From assembly GCF_000002985.6 (NCBI RefSeq), contig NC_003279.8, positions 11,780,001 to 11,844,000 on the forward strand: 64,000 nucleotides of DNA. The letters are read 5' to 3'. The DNA comes from Caenorhabditis elegans. Lineage: Eukaryota > Nematoda > Chromadorea > Rhabditida > Rhabditidae. The notes under the pieces are model-generated. The model searched no databases, was not told the origin of the DNA, and worked only from the letters and a program-made list of their open reading frames with translations. Positions 31,331 to 42,837 of the stretch are shown in pieces. Positions within the stretch are counted from its first letter, which is position 1; every line of letters starts with the position of its first letter. The position numbers were made by a program, and so were the translations under genes.

Positions 31331-33659
31331 CTGAAAAAAAATTTAGAACCATTTTTTCATGCCCAGACTTAAAAAATTGCATTCCCAAATCTAGAAAAAT
31401 CTTCACATTGTAAATAAAAATTTTTTTACACAGTTTTTCCTAAAATTTGTGAATAGTTTATACAATTTTATGACTATTTCTTATTTGTTTTTTAGCGACA
31501 AAATGTATATTTTGGGATTTTTTTAATATGAAAATTATGAAATTTTTAACGAAATTTATGACAAAGCTAATTCTATCCCCGTAGCACTTCATAATTTATA
31601 CTACTTAGTTTTGCTGGATTTTTTTTTCTTAAAAATGAGACGTAAAAAGACAGCTTGTAAAATTTTTCAGACATATTTCTGTAGTTGAAAAGTAATAAAA
31701 TTCGCTAAAACTTTAAAAAAATCGTTAAGTTAACATACGTCATTTTACCAAAAACATACCTCTTCCATGATTTCCAATTTGGAGCATCTGCAATTGTTCC
31801 TCAAAAAATCGATAAAATCAAATTCTAGACAGCTCTCCAAGTCGTCAATAAGGCATTTTTGAAAATGAAGTGAGTTTTAATCTATAAATTTTTTTTGAAA
31901 AACTTACAAAGTTGAAAAAAAAAATTGATGGGCATCACACAGACGCCCGTTGGTTTTCACCCTGAAACTCTGGATAACATATGTATAAAAAATAAACTAA
32001 AGAAAAATACAGGCAGGTATAAAAAGGGGAATTTAATTTGATTCAACCCTGTTATTAGAACAGAAAAATTGAAACTTTGAAACATTAAATCTTAAAAATC
32101 ATTTATTTTTCAGAAAATACCAAGTATAAAAAAATTATTAGAGTTGGTAAGTCGAAGCGTTGTTCGGTCAGATTTCCCAGGTTTTCATACTTTTTCCAAC
32201 TTTCTTAAAATCGTCTTTTCCGGTTTTCTTCAGTATTTGTGGCAGTTTCATCCAAAAAATCCAACATTGTCATAAGGATTCCTGGTTTTGACTGTGTGAT
32301 CCATTTTCATTCCTAATCTTTCAACGGCTTTGTCCGTTTCATCTCTCCGTCAGTTCTTTTCCAATATTCTGATAATTCCTTGCCGTTTTGAATTTTTTAC
32401 AGTTGTTGCAAAAGTTTGAATCCCCTAAAAAATTGGAAGCATAAGTTGTATCATATATGAGTTATCCAAAAAATTCCCGGATTAAAGGTGGAGTTCCGAA
32501 ATTTTTGGGAAATATTCCGAATATCTACGTGAAAAAATTCAAAAAAATTCCCTGAATTTGTATTTAAACGCGATGTTCATTTGTGCACCCATGAAATTTT
32601 TCAAATGCTCGCCGAAATAAGTTATCCTTGGAGCGCGTTTGCTTCATTTAATTTTCCCCATAAATTTTTACTTTTTTTCGGTTTTTCAGCTATTTTCATT
32701 CATTCTTATGCTAATAAAATGTTCAATTAGAACGAAAGAATATATTTTTCAATTAAAAATCCGATAATTTATTTTGGCGCGCATTTGAAAAATCTCATGG
32801 GGACGCATATGAAAATCGCGATTTCAAGCTCAAAAATATAAAATCAGGGACATTTTTTTGAATTTTTTCACATAGATATTCGGAATCAGGGGAAAATTCG
32901 GAGTCATTTGAAAATATTTCCCAGATTTCGGTACTTTTGTAAGTCTTCAAAAATTTCTTTCAATTTCATCTATGAAAAATTTGTTTTGAATTTTCAGACT
33001 TACATTTTCTCCTCACTAAAACGAATGTTTCCACAAAAAAGTCAAAGTTGCAAAAGATCAGAAGAAGCTTGAGGAGGCCCACCAAGCATCCAGAATAAAG
33101 TCTGTAAATTAGATAAAATTTTGATGGGAGAGGGAGGGCTTGAAACTAACATAATTTGAAAAAAATAAAAAAGGGGCCGCGAATCCAAGCAGCCTAGAAG
33201 GCAATCTGAAATTACAATCAATTGATAACTATTTAATTTAATTTTAAAAACCGACTTGCAAGAGAGAGGAGATTTTATTTGGAAATCAAAATTACCTGAA
33301 AATGAGAGGATGAAAAATTGGAGAAAGGTTTAAGATAAAAATGTATTGAAAATGTGTTGAGTAGAAAAATGAATTTCAAGAGGCAACTAGGTATCGATTG
33401 AAATTGGAACGAGATTCATAGGTTCGCAACTTTGAATTTCATTTTGTATTTGGGGAAAAAAACATGAAAATTGTGAGATGTTGATAGACCGTATACGCAG
33501 ACTATTCCGACAAAGAAAAGAGAAAAATGCAATTGGCGAAAGAAAAAATTCCGTCTGACAAACCATCTGACAAGTCACCATTCAGTATAGCGTACCGTAA
33601 TGACGTAATAGAAATATCTTGTCGACTCTTGCACATCTCTGCTCATAGGGGGCACTTTA

Positions 33660-33760
33660 AGTACGGCTATTAGGCTCTTCACCCACCAGCGTTGCGTGTC
33701 GCGTAGCGTGCCGTGTTGCGTGTCACGTTGCGATGGAGCGAGAAAAACGCAACGCAAGAA
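33660..33760. repeat. GCGTTGCGTGTCGCG dispersed repeat, fragment
   Basis: Matches the element at 46636-46805 (GCGTTGCGTGTCGCG..., ending GGAGCG(C/A)GAAAAA(T/C)GCA). It supplies the in-frame-looking ATG at 33733, which is therefore not a credible start for the gene that follows. Confidence 0.6.
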
Positions 33761-33847
33761 AATTATATATCTTTCTTCATGGTAGAAAATTTCTTAACCA
33801 GGTTAATTTTGATTTTTTTCAATTGAGCATAACACCTTTTCTTCCAG

Positions 33848-34354
33848 ACTCGCATCGAAAAAAGTTGCTCCAGTACCACCAGCACCCAAGGATCCATCAA
33901 AAAAGAAAAAGAAGAAGCCGGGAACAGGCAAAAGGGGGAAAAGCAAGAAGCTGTCCGACTTCCTAATTGAGCAAAAGACTCAGACTCTGGATGAGACCTT
34001 CGAGCAGTCTACTAGGCCGCAGCTGAAGCCGAAGGCAGTGCCTAAGCGTCAAGGTGGAAAAGGCTTTGATATCACGATTAGTCCTGACAAGACTCAAGCA
34101 ACAATGGAGGAGCCCGTGCCTGTGAAGAAGGGAAATGTAAGATTGTGAGGCCTGTTTTGCAACTATATATATAGTTATTTCAGGTTCAGGTAACTGTACC
34201 CGAGAAGAGCAAGATCCGACAGGCCGGCCAGGATTTCCATGAGCGGGCGCTGAAGGATTTTGAGGAAGAGCTGACGGATGATTGGATGAAGGATTTGGAC
34301 GAGAATAGGAAGAGCAAGAAGAATAAGGTCATCGGAGAGGGGAAGTTGAAGTGA
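33848..34354 (+). CDS. Lysine-rich protein, 3' two exons; N-terminus not found
   Basis: Exons 33848-34136 (289 nt, after TTCTTCCAG) and 34184-34354 (after TATTTCAG), joined in phase 0. The protein reads KKVAPVPPAPKDPSKKKKKK, then KKLSDFLIEQKTQTLDETFE, RQGGKGFDITISPDK, QAGQDFHERALKDFEEELTD, DWMKDLDENRKSKKNK and ends GEGKLK. Highly charged, basic N-terminal half, helical acidic C-terminal half; no domain recognised. A polyadenylation signal AATAAA follows near 34425. The first exon begins needing two bases, but the only upstream ATG lies in a dispersed repeat and ends in the wrong phase. Either the true first exon is farther away, or the repeat removed it and this is a recent pseudogene. Codon-level preservation argues for an active gene. 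Confidence 0.6.
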
Positions 34355-34840
34355 TTGGGGATGGTTGACTGGTTCGTGATTTGATACAATGAAGCTAATT
34401 GGATTTTATTTATTCTTTTCTTTGAATAAAATCTGTGTTTTGTCAGTTTCAGGTTGATTTTTTGATGTGGTTATGAAATGGAGAACGCCTTGTGGCATCC
34501 TCTCGCTTTTCCTAGTTTTCCAGGTTTTCAGCAATTTTTGTCAAGTTTTTTTAGTAGTAATTTTTTTTCGAATGCCAAAAAAATTACTTAAAAACTGAAT
34601 TTTTAAGTTCTTATGCTTTGTAGGATTTTGGAATATTGATTTAAAAACAAAAGATTTTTTTAAAAAATATTCTGTTCTAGAGTTAATTGCATGTATTCCT
34701 AGATGGTCTTGCGAGACCTTATTTATAAGTGTATTGATTATTACTGCACAACTAGAATTTAATTTGATTCTGGATGGGTACTTGTATGTAAGTTTTTTTT
34801 TTTTTAATTTACGATTTTCAAATATTTTCGGCGATTTTAC

Positions 34841-35762
34841 AAAATGATCTATTGCGGCACGTAGGTTCAGCATTTTTTATTCAAATTTAGTGAAAAAATA
34901 TAGAAAATCTCTTGATGTATTTGAAAATAACATTATTTTTATAATAGCTGAAAATTGGAAAAGTGCTCAAAATGGCCAAAAAATTGCCAATTTTCGATTA
35001 TCGAACTTGGCAACTTCCAGGCCATTTTTAAGTATTTTTTTTCAATTTTTCAGCCAAAATAAATTGTATTTTCATATAAATCAAGTTATTATCTATATTT
35101 TGGCATAATTTTCAACGAAAAATGTTAAAACAACATGGTTCAATAGACCATTTCGCAGAATCGCCCGACATGTTGTTCCAGCATTTTTCGTTCAAATTCA
35201 GTGACAAAATATAGAAAATCTCTTGGTTTATCTGAAAATAACATTATTTTTGAAATCCATAGCTGAAAAGTTTGAGAAAATGCTCAAAAATGGCTTGAAC
35301 ATTGCCAACAGGGGTGCGCGGCAACTCTAAAAAATGAGACGGTTGGGAATGTTGCCCCAATATTTTTCATTAAAATTTAATGATACAATATATAAAAATA
35401 TTTGCTTTATTTGAAAGTAAATTTTATTTTAGTTTAAAAAAATTGGAAAAATCTTCAAAAGTAGTCTGAATGTTGAAAATTGCCGAAAAAATGACGGCAA
35501 TTTTCACCTGCAATTTTCAACATTTGGACAATTTTTTAAACATTTTCTTGGTAGTTTTAAGTCAAATAAACGTTATTTTTAAATAAAGCAAATCTTTTTC
35601 TATATTGTATCACTAAATTTTAGTTGAAACCGTCTCATTTTCTAGAATTGCCGCGCACCCCTGTTGGCAACTTTCAGGCCATTTTTGAGGACTTTCTCGA
35701 ATTTTTAGCCAAAATAAGACATGGTGCAATAGATCATTTCGTAGAATTGCCGCCCACCACTG
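34841..35762. repeat. Nested long inverted repeats (foldback/hAT-like)
   Basis: At least two foldbacks: about 34841-35165 (arms ATTTTACAAAATGATCTATTG and CAATAGACCATTTCGCAGAAT), and 35165-35762 whose centre holds a smaller element 35308-35663 with ends CAGGGGTGCGCGGCAA / TTGCCGCGCACCCCTG. The outer arms continue as TTGCCAA|...|TTGGCAA, so the inner element sits at the tip of an older palindrome. It separates the outlying exon-like copy at 34788 from the main array at 35.9-37.3 kb. Confidence 0.7.
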
Positions 35763-35914
35763 CGTAGAAAATCTAGACTTGTATTCTTGTATTCTTCCCA
35801 CAATACCAATCGAAATATTCCACTAAAAAAATGAGGGTGCGAGCGGGCGGCGGGAAGAAAAACTGTTTACAGCCCGTGTATGGCAGTGGCCTCGCCACCA
35901 AGAGTGTCACTCAA

Positions 35915-37306
35915 ATGTCTTCCTTCCGGACGGCTATAAATTTCTTTTCTTCTAGTCTTACTGGATATAAAGGTTTCAAAAAGCTATGTAAATATATTCT
36001 ATTCTCTATATTCTATACCGCTTTTTCAAACACCTTCCGTCAAACCATGGACGTGGAAAATTTGACAATGTTCATGTTCATTAGACTTGCTATGACATAC
36101 ACTCCAAGTTTGGGTGTTGTTAGTGAAGAATGGGACAACAACTCCATTTTGGATGAGTACCTATATGTAAGTTGTTATTTCCAATATCGATCCATAAACG
36201 GCTCAGGCCACAAAAAGAGTATACCTCTGCTCTCCTTGCACATTTATTCTAGCTATTCCCCCTCCCCACCTGTTTGAAAATGGAGAGACCTCCTAATTCT
36301 CTAGCCGATAGTTGCTCCAAATTGAAAATTTTCAAAATAGCAGTTAAATTTTTGATGTTAGCAACTATCATGACAGCTTTTATTGTAATTTTCTTCAAAA
36401 TGCCAGGAAAAGTGTTCTGTTCACACGATTACACGTATTTTAAAACCTTTCAATTGTTAATCTCTGACGTAGTTTTCAAGACTATTTTATTTGAAGCAAT
36501 GGATGAAGTTTTGTCTAATAGTCTTTTGGACGAGTTTTTGGATGTAAGTTTTTATATTTTTTACTAGAAATTATCCGATTAATTATAGTTTTATCTAAGA
36601 GTACATCGGTTATACTGCTAGTCCCGCTAATTTTATTGATCGAAAAACGTGTCTCATGGACAAAACTCTCCTCACTCCTTAATTTCGTACCCCACTCTAT
36701 CCCATTGAACATTTCTAAAATGGCATTGAAACCTTTGTTAGTAGTAATGACTATAATAATAGCTGTCACATTTTATATAAAATCTTTACTCAAACTTTGC
36801 GGTCTATTTAATATTTCAGCCAATTATTTTTTCCTGCAAAAAACCACTATCGATATTGTTGCCTTAACGCATTCTATCGTATTGGTGCTTGAAATTTTTT
36901 CAAATATTATTTTGGATGAGTATTCAGATGTAAGTAACTATAACTTATTTTTAAAAATTCAGTAGGCAATTATTGATCGATCTGACAGGAATTCCCTTTT
37001 CCCGACGCGGGAAGAGCACTAGGTCAAGTAACATCTGCTCTTATTCTCCTATGATTCTGTCCTTCACTCTTTCACTAGTCTGAAAATGGATTGTCTTCGT
37101 TTTCTAGCCGCCTGTTGCACAAAATTAAGATTTTTCAAAGTGACATTGAAATTCTTGTTAGCAATCTTCACATGTGGATTTGTTGCTCTTTTTTACCGAA
37201 AAAAAGTTTTCTTCCCTGTTTTTTCTTCGACCAAATTATCATGAGACTTGTGCTCCATCACTTTATAGAAGTTTTTCTAAATGATTGTCTGGATGAGTAT
37301 TTAGAT
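35915..37306 (+). repeat. Tandem array of hydrophobic exon units, period about 380 bp
   Basis: Four units end at GTAAGT donors at 36167, 36544, 36930 and 37307 (spacing 377, 386, 377); a fifth diverged unit ends at 34788. Each ends LDEY/FxD or Y immediately before the donor: NSILDEYLY, NSLLDEFLD, NIILDEYSD, DCLDEYLD. Unit 2 is intact from ATG at 36274 (MERPPNSLADSCSKLKIFKI, then a membrane-like AVKFLMLATIMTAFIVIFF). Unit 1 is open from ATG at 35915 (84 codons). Unit 3 lacks a clear start. Unit 4 starts MDCLRFLAACCTKLRFFKVT but shifts frame in the middle. All end in phase 0, the phase needed by the exon at 37695, so they may be alternative or former first exons of the F-box gene. Confidence 0.65.
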
Positions 37307-37694
37307 GTAAGTTTGCTTCTTTTTTTGATACCACACTTTCAATATTTTTGTAAATATTTTATATTGATCTTCGGAAAATTTTTTCACTAAAAACATGCTA
37401 TAATCTATAGTTTTTAAACTTGTTCCATCAGATCAGTCGGAACAGGAGTTTTAGACAATTCAAGAATACTTTAAAAAGTTCTGGGCAAACTCCCTTTTTT
37501 GATGTTTTTTTTTTGCGCGTACATATCTTATAATATGGCTTACACATGCCTAAAATAATTTTTTTTTAAATTGAATTGTTGTAAGAGACTCTAGAAGTTA
37601 GAAGTGTGTACATTGCAAAACTGGGGGCTCTATTAAAATTTATTAGGAGCAATACGTTTTCCTCCACTTACCTTTTTTATAACTAAAACTTCAG

Positions 37695-39233
37695 ATACTA
37701 TTCCGGACACTATGCCATCTGCAACACAAACTTTGGGTGAAAATATTCCGTCTTTACGTAAGACCTTTCTCCATTCAAGACCCCTAAACATCTATATTTG
37801 ATTCCAGAAGAAACCATTCAATTTGCACAACCTACCATATCCGGCATATCGCAAAATAGTTCTACAAATGGATATTTGTGACATGTAAATTTTTACCTAG
37901 AATATTTCCATTTAAAAAATGTAACTTTTTCAGGTTACAGCTGTCTAGAACTTCCTCCAACACCTGTCTGAAAACGAAAAAAGTGAATCGGAAGATTTAT
38001 AAGCTGATGATTTCGGACCCGAAACTTCATGACAATAATCTTATCACTGAAGATCCCTTACGTCAAGTTTATGTTATCGAATCAAAAGCTGACTTGGACT
38101 TCATATACAGCTCGATAAAAAGGGTGTATGGAAAGAACGAAGGGATGTTTTCATCTGCAAATTTTAACTATTGGATTCGAACGTTTTGGTAAATTTTTTG
38201 GCAATTAAGGGCCGGCTCTGCCTAGGTCTAACTAAGTCTAACTAGATCTGACTAGGTGTATCTTGGTCTGGCTAGGACTGACTATATCCGGCTAGGTTTT
38301 ACTCAATCCTACTAGGTCCGATTAGAATATTTTGTAAAAATAATTAAATTTTCCAGTGAACATCAAAAAGAGCAAGAAAAGTTCCGCAGCATTCCCTACG
38401 CCAATTCTGAAGAGCTTCATCATTTGTTGAACTTTATCAATCAATCGGTCATAGTGGATGAGCTGGATTTATTGATTCACCACAACTCTCTATTTGGAGA
38501 TTATAAGTCAATTTTGAGTCATCAAATGTTGGATAACTGTCATGATGTGGAGATTTTCGGACCTGATTTTTCCCTCCGTAATGATGAAGTGAATATCTTG
38601 TTGGATAGAATCAATTTAAGCGGAAAACTATCGATTGAATGCATGTTCAGTTCAAGTTTCAATAAGGAAATCGTAAGTTTTTAAGGCTAAATTTAATCGT
38701 AGTCACTTTAATTCATTTTCAGCTATTCAACATTCCCCAATTAGAAATCTGGAATGCTTTGAGCTTCACCCTCCAAGACGTGATGAACATGAACTGTGAA
38801 GTGATAATTCTGCAACATCATATCCTCAAGTCATTGGATATCAATCGTTTGATTCATTATTGGTTAGCCGGGAAGATGCCGAATTTGAGAAGAATCCGAG
38901 TCAACGCCAATCCTGATGCAAAAATGTTAAGGGGAATTGTGAATTATGCTTGGCACCCAAGAAGACGTCCACAAGTTTTTAGGTGAGATTTTGTTTTTAA
39001 GGTTGACTAGGCCTGGCTACGTCTGACAAGATCTGACTAGACTTTGTATCACTGTGTTACTATATTCTAGCAAAAAAAATTGTCCGAATAACCTTTTTAA
39101 ATTCAGAGACGGACTCGAACAACTGGATTGTGAAAATGGAATGGATATTGTGAGAAGTGACGGACGAATTGCAACTTTATTGGACCATAATTCATTTGTC
39201 GATTTTCTTGTTTGGCCTCACTCTTCTTTGTAG
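37695..39233 (+). CDS. F-box protein with FBA_2 (F-box associated type 2) domain
   Basis: Exons 37695-37757, 37808-37884, 37934-38188, 38357-38672, 38723-38982 and 39107-39233; all junction phases agree and the stop is TAG. The F-box begins in exon 2 (FNLHNLPYPAYRKIVLQMDI) and continues MLQLSRTSSNTCLKTKKVNR. The C-terminal half has the FBA_2 pattern: LKSLDINRLIHYWLAGKMPN, LRRIRVNANPD, GMDIVRSDGRIATLL, ending VDFLVWPHSSL. Such worm proteins are probable SCF ubiquitin-ligase substrate adaptors, a family greatly expanded and fast-evolving in Caenorhabditis; the substrate cannot be read from sequence. The first listed exon (LFRTLCHLQHKLWVKIFRLY) may be preceded by one of the hydrophobic array exons, which would make an unusual membrane-anchored F-box protein; if not, translation may start at MDI or upstream. 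Confidence 0.85.
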
Positions 39234-39538
39234 AATAAGTTAGCTCACTACAGGATAAAGACTTTGACACGACCTCACTATTCTCTTAACCACCACTAGA
39301 AACATCTCATAAAGTGTTTCGAACGGCGCGCGTTTCCATGAATTCAAAAGCTTTTGCACAACATTTTTTACATCATTCAGTCGGAAACGACAATAATATT
39401 CTCAAAAACGATATATTTCATTTTTCAATGATTTTCGTCAGTGTTTTTCTTGTCAAACTATTGTGCATCTTTCCGGTAAGCCACTACCGCATTAAGTATG
39501 TAGGATACCAGTTGTAGACTATTTCCACTCAAGTTCCA

Positions 39539-40030
39539 ATGAGCTTCAACTTCACCGATGTCAGTAATAGGCGGTCGCAAGATGAACACTACTCAGCACT
39601 CAGCAAGTACGTTACCAACAATGCTGTAAGTTATATATTTGTAGAGCCTCCAACTGAAGTATATGAAATTCCAGACCCCAATCTTATTCAAATATGATGA
39701 ATCATTTGTTTCCCACCCTCTCACGTGGAATGATGGATGTTACACCAGATTCCTTCAAATTACTAATGCACAGTACCTTGTCTATTGGATGAAAATTAAC
39801 ACAGATACTGTTAGTTGTTTAATCTCAGTTTTCGAATTTAATTTCAAATTAGTTTCAGTTTTATGTATATGTATATGTATGTGTATATGTAGAATCTCGT
39901 TTTTTATTAGAATTAGTTTCAGATGTATTGTGAAGTATACAGTCGACAATCTGGATTGGCCCCACAAGTCAATCCCACGTTTGAACAGAGTATGTTGCTT
40001 CACGTGGAAATGCATGTGCCGAGATGTTAA
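39539..40030 (+). CDS. Small MSP-domain-like protein (109 aa)
   Basis: Three exons, 39539-39625, 39675-39809 and 39923-40030, all phase 0, coding 109 residues. Starts MSFNFTDVSNRRSQDEHYSA, followed by PILFKYDESFVSHPLTWND, FLQITNAQYLVYWMKINTDT, MYCEVYSRQSGLAPQVNPTF and EQSMLLHVEMHVPRC. The alternating pattern (an 'ITN...VYWMKINT' strand, a 'P' loop, then 'LLHVEM') resembles the major sperm protein immunoglobulin-like fold, and its length fits one domain. No signal peptide. Assignment to the MSP superfamily is by pattern only and could be wrong. An AATAAA follows at about 40070. It lies between two F-box genes, all on plus, each with its own start. Confidence 0.6.
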
Positions 40031-40687
40031 TCAGCTGTGGTTTTAAGAGAATTTAAGTGATATCGGTTTAATAAACTTTGTTAAAAATTTTTTGAACTGA
40101 CCATTTAAGTGGAATGTGATGTAATATCAACGCAATGTTTTCTACCTGCCAGGTTTTTTTCCTGGTTGGTAAATTGCTCGATCCGCGCTCCTGGGAGCAA
40201 TTTGCTGAACTATCCCCAAATTCTCAAAATTCCTGCAGAATTCAGTTACAGTTAGTCTTTTTTTTGCACATGTCAAGCCCGACTACACAGTAAAAAGGTA
40301 TCTGTCGCTGAGGGCATGTATTCTTGTGAATTTTCACAACTTTATCGGCAACTTATAGATTTTTTTTCGATCTGTTCGTATATTGCCAATTTATATTACA
40401 GCAATCAAAAAACACTTATTCTACAATGTTCTGACGTCTGTTGTGCTCTTTTTCTTCTGAGCCGTCTACTGACCTATAAACACAGTGGGAAATCTCTTAG
40501 TGAGCCGCTCATCAGGCTCGATTACTCCAAACGACCACCTACTTTTATGACGGGTGCTCTGCGACAATATAGTGTATCACTTTGGGTGTTTTGTCACAGT
40601 GTCACCTTTTGCCTAATTTTTTGCTCTTCTCCTTTTTTATTCTGTCAGGCTAGTTATTTTTCAGAATATAATTTTATTCAAAAAACA

Positions 40688-42589
40688 ATGCAAATTCCAT
40701 TTCAACTACTCAACCTTCCGTGCACCGTTCTCCGGAAAATCCTTCCATGCCTCAAGATTGACGATACGTGAGTATTTGTTTTGAAGCCCGAAAATTGATT
40801 TTTGAACTGTAGTTAAGAGCCTGAGCCTAAAAACTATGTCATATAAAGCAAGTCTGAAAACTAAGCCTGAAAAAATAGCCTGAAAATGTATGCTCTGGCA
40901 ACAAACCAGTGCAAAAATGTTGAATAGCACGTAGTGTCCGGTTGTCCCATAGTTCCACTGCACACAAAAATGGCGGAAACATTTTTTTTTAATTTTTGTG
41001 ACGTCCCAGCGCATTTCGAATAATTTTTTTCAATTTAAGCGTCGATTTTTGGGAAATTAAATTGAATTAAATTGAATAAATTAAATTGACAAACAATTAT
41101 TCAAAATGAGCTGTGACGTCACAAAAATTAAAAAAAAAATGCTTCCGCCATTTTTGTGCTCTGTGGAGCTATGGGACAACCTGACACCAGAATTTTTAGA
41201 TAAATTTGGTGTATGTTTGTTCGAACCCTTAAGATGCTTTACTTTGCAGATTGGAACTTGGTCTCAAATCTCACAAATTCCGGAAAGCAATCCGTCAGTA
41301 TAGGAAGATCACAGCCCATACCTTGTCTTGGAACATTCTGAAAACTGAAATTCAAATTGTTCTAAAATTCGACGGATTTACCGACCGGATTTGCTTCAAA
41401 CCGCTTGAAAATTGTCATACTTCGAATGTTTCTCAACTCCAATTTTCAGTTCGACGTCGTAGAGCATCTTTAGACATTTTTTGTATCGGAAGTGTAAATG
41501 AAGATAGTAGCATTATCATGCACAAGTGCTCCTCAATTCTTCTGGAATTGTTGCGTGTGGAGGATTATGAGTTACGCCTGGAGTGTTCAAAAAACTTTGA
41601 TTTGTCACATTTTTTTGTATGGAATTTCACCACTCATTTTTCTTTTGTAGAGTTTAGCCCGACAAATGGAGAAGACTTCCATAAGCTGACTTTTCTACAA
41701 AACCGTGTCACCACTGATATTCTCCAACTGAGTCAGTATAAAATTGATAATGTATACCACAGAAAACAAATCCAACTACCTGTTTTAACGCAAAGCTGTG
41801 TGAAAATTAGTTTAATGAATTTTGGAGAAATATCGAATCTATTCAAAATGGAAGTCAAAAGATTGGAGGTATACAAAAATTGTTCCATAACTTGCAAAAA
41901 AATCAACGAACTTTTCAAACACTGGATAAGTGGTGGAATGGAGCATCTGGAAGTGTTCACCGCCGATCAAGGATTTTATGATACTCACAAGCTTTTAGAA
42001 GGAATCGAGATGGTTGATCTAAGGTTAGCATTTCTAAAAGTTTTTAATAAGAGGTGGGTACATGTCAGGGGTATGCGGCAGATCTCCGAATTTGTGAGCA
42101 CGGCGGCAAATTTGGCAAACTTGCCGTGCTCCGAAAAGTTTGATTTTTTGGAGCACCAAGACTACTCTGGTTTCTGAACAAGTTCCGTGTAGTGTGTCTG
42201 CTTAAACATCAAAATAACTAAATTTTGTGTCATTTCAGTCAATTGTCAGAACCAAAATCAATAGTTTTTAGGTCAAAATTGTATTGACAAATTTTTGGTG
42301 TGTGCGGAAAATCTACTTTTTTGAAATTTGCCGAACTCGGTAATATCGGCAATATCGGCAAATAATTTTAAGAGGTCCCTGTAGTTCAAACTACATAGTT
42401 CAAACAGAAAGCCAAAAATTTAAAATTTACAGCTCACACAGACCTGCACACCCGGATTCGGATTTTATGTCTATGTGTGAAACGAAGAAATGTGATATTC
42501 AAAGATCAGTGGATGGAAGACGGGCAACCATATTTCGAGACTGCAAAAAAGTTAGCTTGATGGTGTGGCCGGCTGATATAACAAGTTGA
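40688..42589 (+). CDS. F-box protein with FBA_2 domain, second copy
   Basis: Exons 40688-40767, 41250-42023 and 42433-42589; phases agree and the stop is TGA. The F-box opens at the ATG: MQIPFQLLNLPCTVLRKILP, CLKIDDT, LGLKSHKFRKAIRQYRK. The large middle exon carries the FBA_2 region (MEVKRLEVYKNCSITCKKIN, ELFKHWISGGMEHLEVFTA). The last exon ends with the family's C-terminal strand pattern CDIQRSVDGRRATIF and LMVWPADITS. About 336 residues, usual for the family. Intron 1 contains a complete palindromic repeat (40927-41191) and intron 2 an old hAT MITE (from 42066). Predicted SCF adaptor, cytosolic or nuclear; substrate unknown. Confidence 0.88.
40927..41191. repeat. CACGTGGTGTCAG-related palindrome, variant copy
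   Basis: Arms GTAGTGTCCGGTTGTCCCAT and ATGGGACAACCTGACACC enclose CACAAAAATGGCGGAAAC and its complement, with TGTGACGTC on each side of the centre. This inner sequence differs from the TGCGGGAG core of the other copies, so it is a distinct subfamily. Confidence 0.8.
42066..42375. mobile_element. Old, diverged hAT MITE in an F-box gene intron
   Basis: Begins CAGGGGTATGCGGCAGATC and shares AGTTCCGTGTAGTGTGTCTG, AAATTTTGTGTCATTT and the GCCGAACTCGG units with the intact copies at 43985 and 49529. The right end is degraded and no target duplication is visible. Confidence 0.65.
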
Positions 42590-42693
42590 ACAGTCTATTT
42601 TGTCATGATTTTTATATTTTTAAAAGATATTCTAAATAAACTTATATATGCTTTATCAATTCCTTAAATACTACCTCTACGGATGCGAGACGG

Positions 42694-42780
42694 CACGTGG
42701 TGTCAGGCTGTCCCATCGCTCCAATAAAGGCGGGAAAATATTTCTTGAAAATTTGTGACGTCATGAATATTCAATTTTTG
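42694..42780. repeat. Half copy of the CACGTGGTGTCAG palindrome
   Basis: Only the left arm remains (CACGTGGTGTCAGGCTGTCC, CAATAAAGGCGGGAAAAT, TGTGACGTCA); it is most like the variant at 40927. Confidence 0.7.
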
Positions 42781-42837
42781 CCACCACTGACCCTGTTGCA
42801 TAGAGATGGTTCTCATAACTTCTCCTGTTAAATTTCA

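Larger units (their letters stand above)
29140..32075 (-). repeat. Cluster of three decaying tandem gene units with shared promoter block
   Basis: Three units (starting near 29550, 30450 and 32070, read on minus) share: GGGTTGAAT followed by TTCCCCT and a TATA-like box; 30-60 bp on, an AATTTCAG acceptor; then AACCAATGGGCGTCAGTGTG, ATGCCC, AATTTTTT and a TTTGTAAGT donor; then an exon with KCFEDCLENRSRFDF (29354-29270), KCFEDCLKSRSRQDF (about 30255-30190) or KCLIDDLESCLEFDF (about 31870-31745). The T run before the donor differs in length among copies and the phases do not join cleanly, so at least two are probably pseudogenes. The acceptor just ahead of the ATG fits SL trans-splicing. Confidence 0.55.

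Noticed and set aside
33733..33966. ATG-initiated plus ORF reading into the lysine-rich gene region
   Set aside because: Starts in a dispersed repeat and runs in a different frame from the two well-spliced exons.
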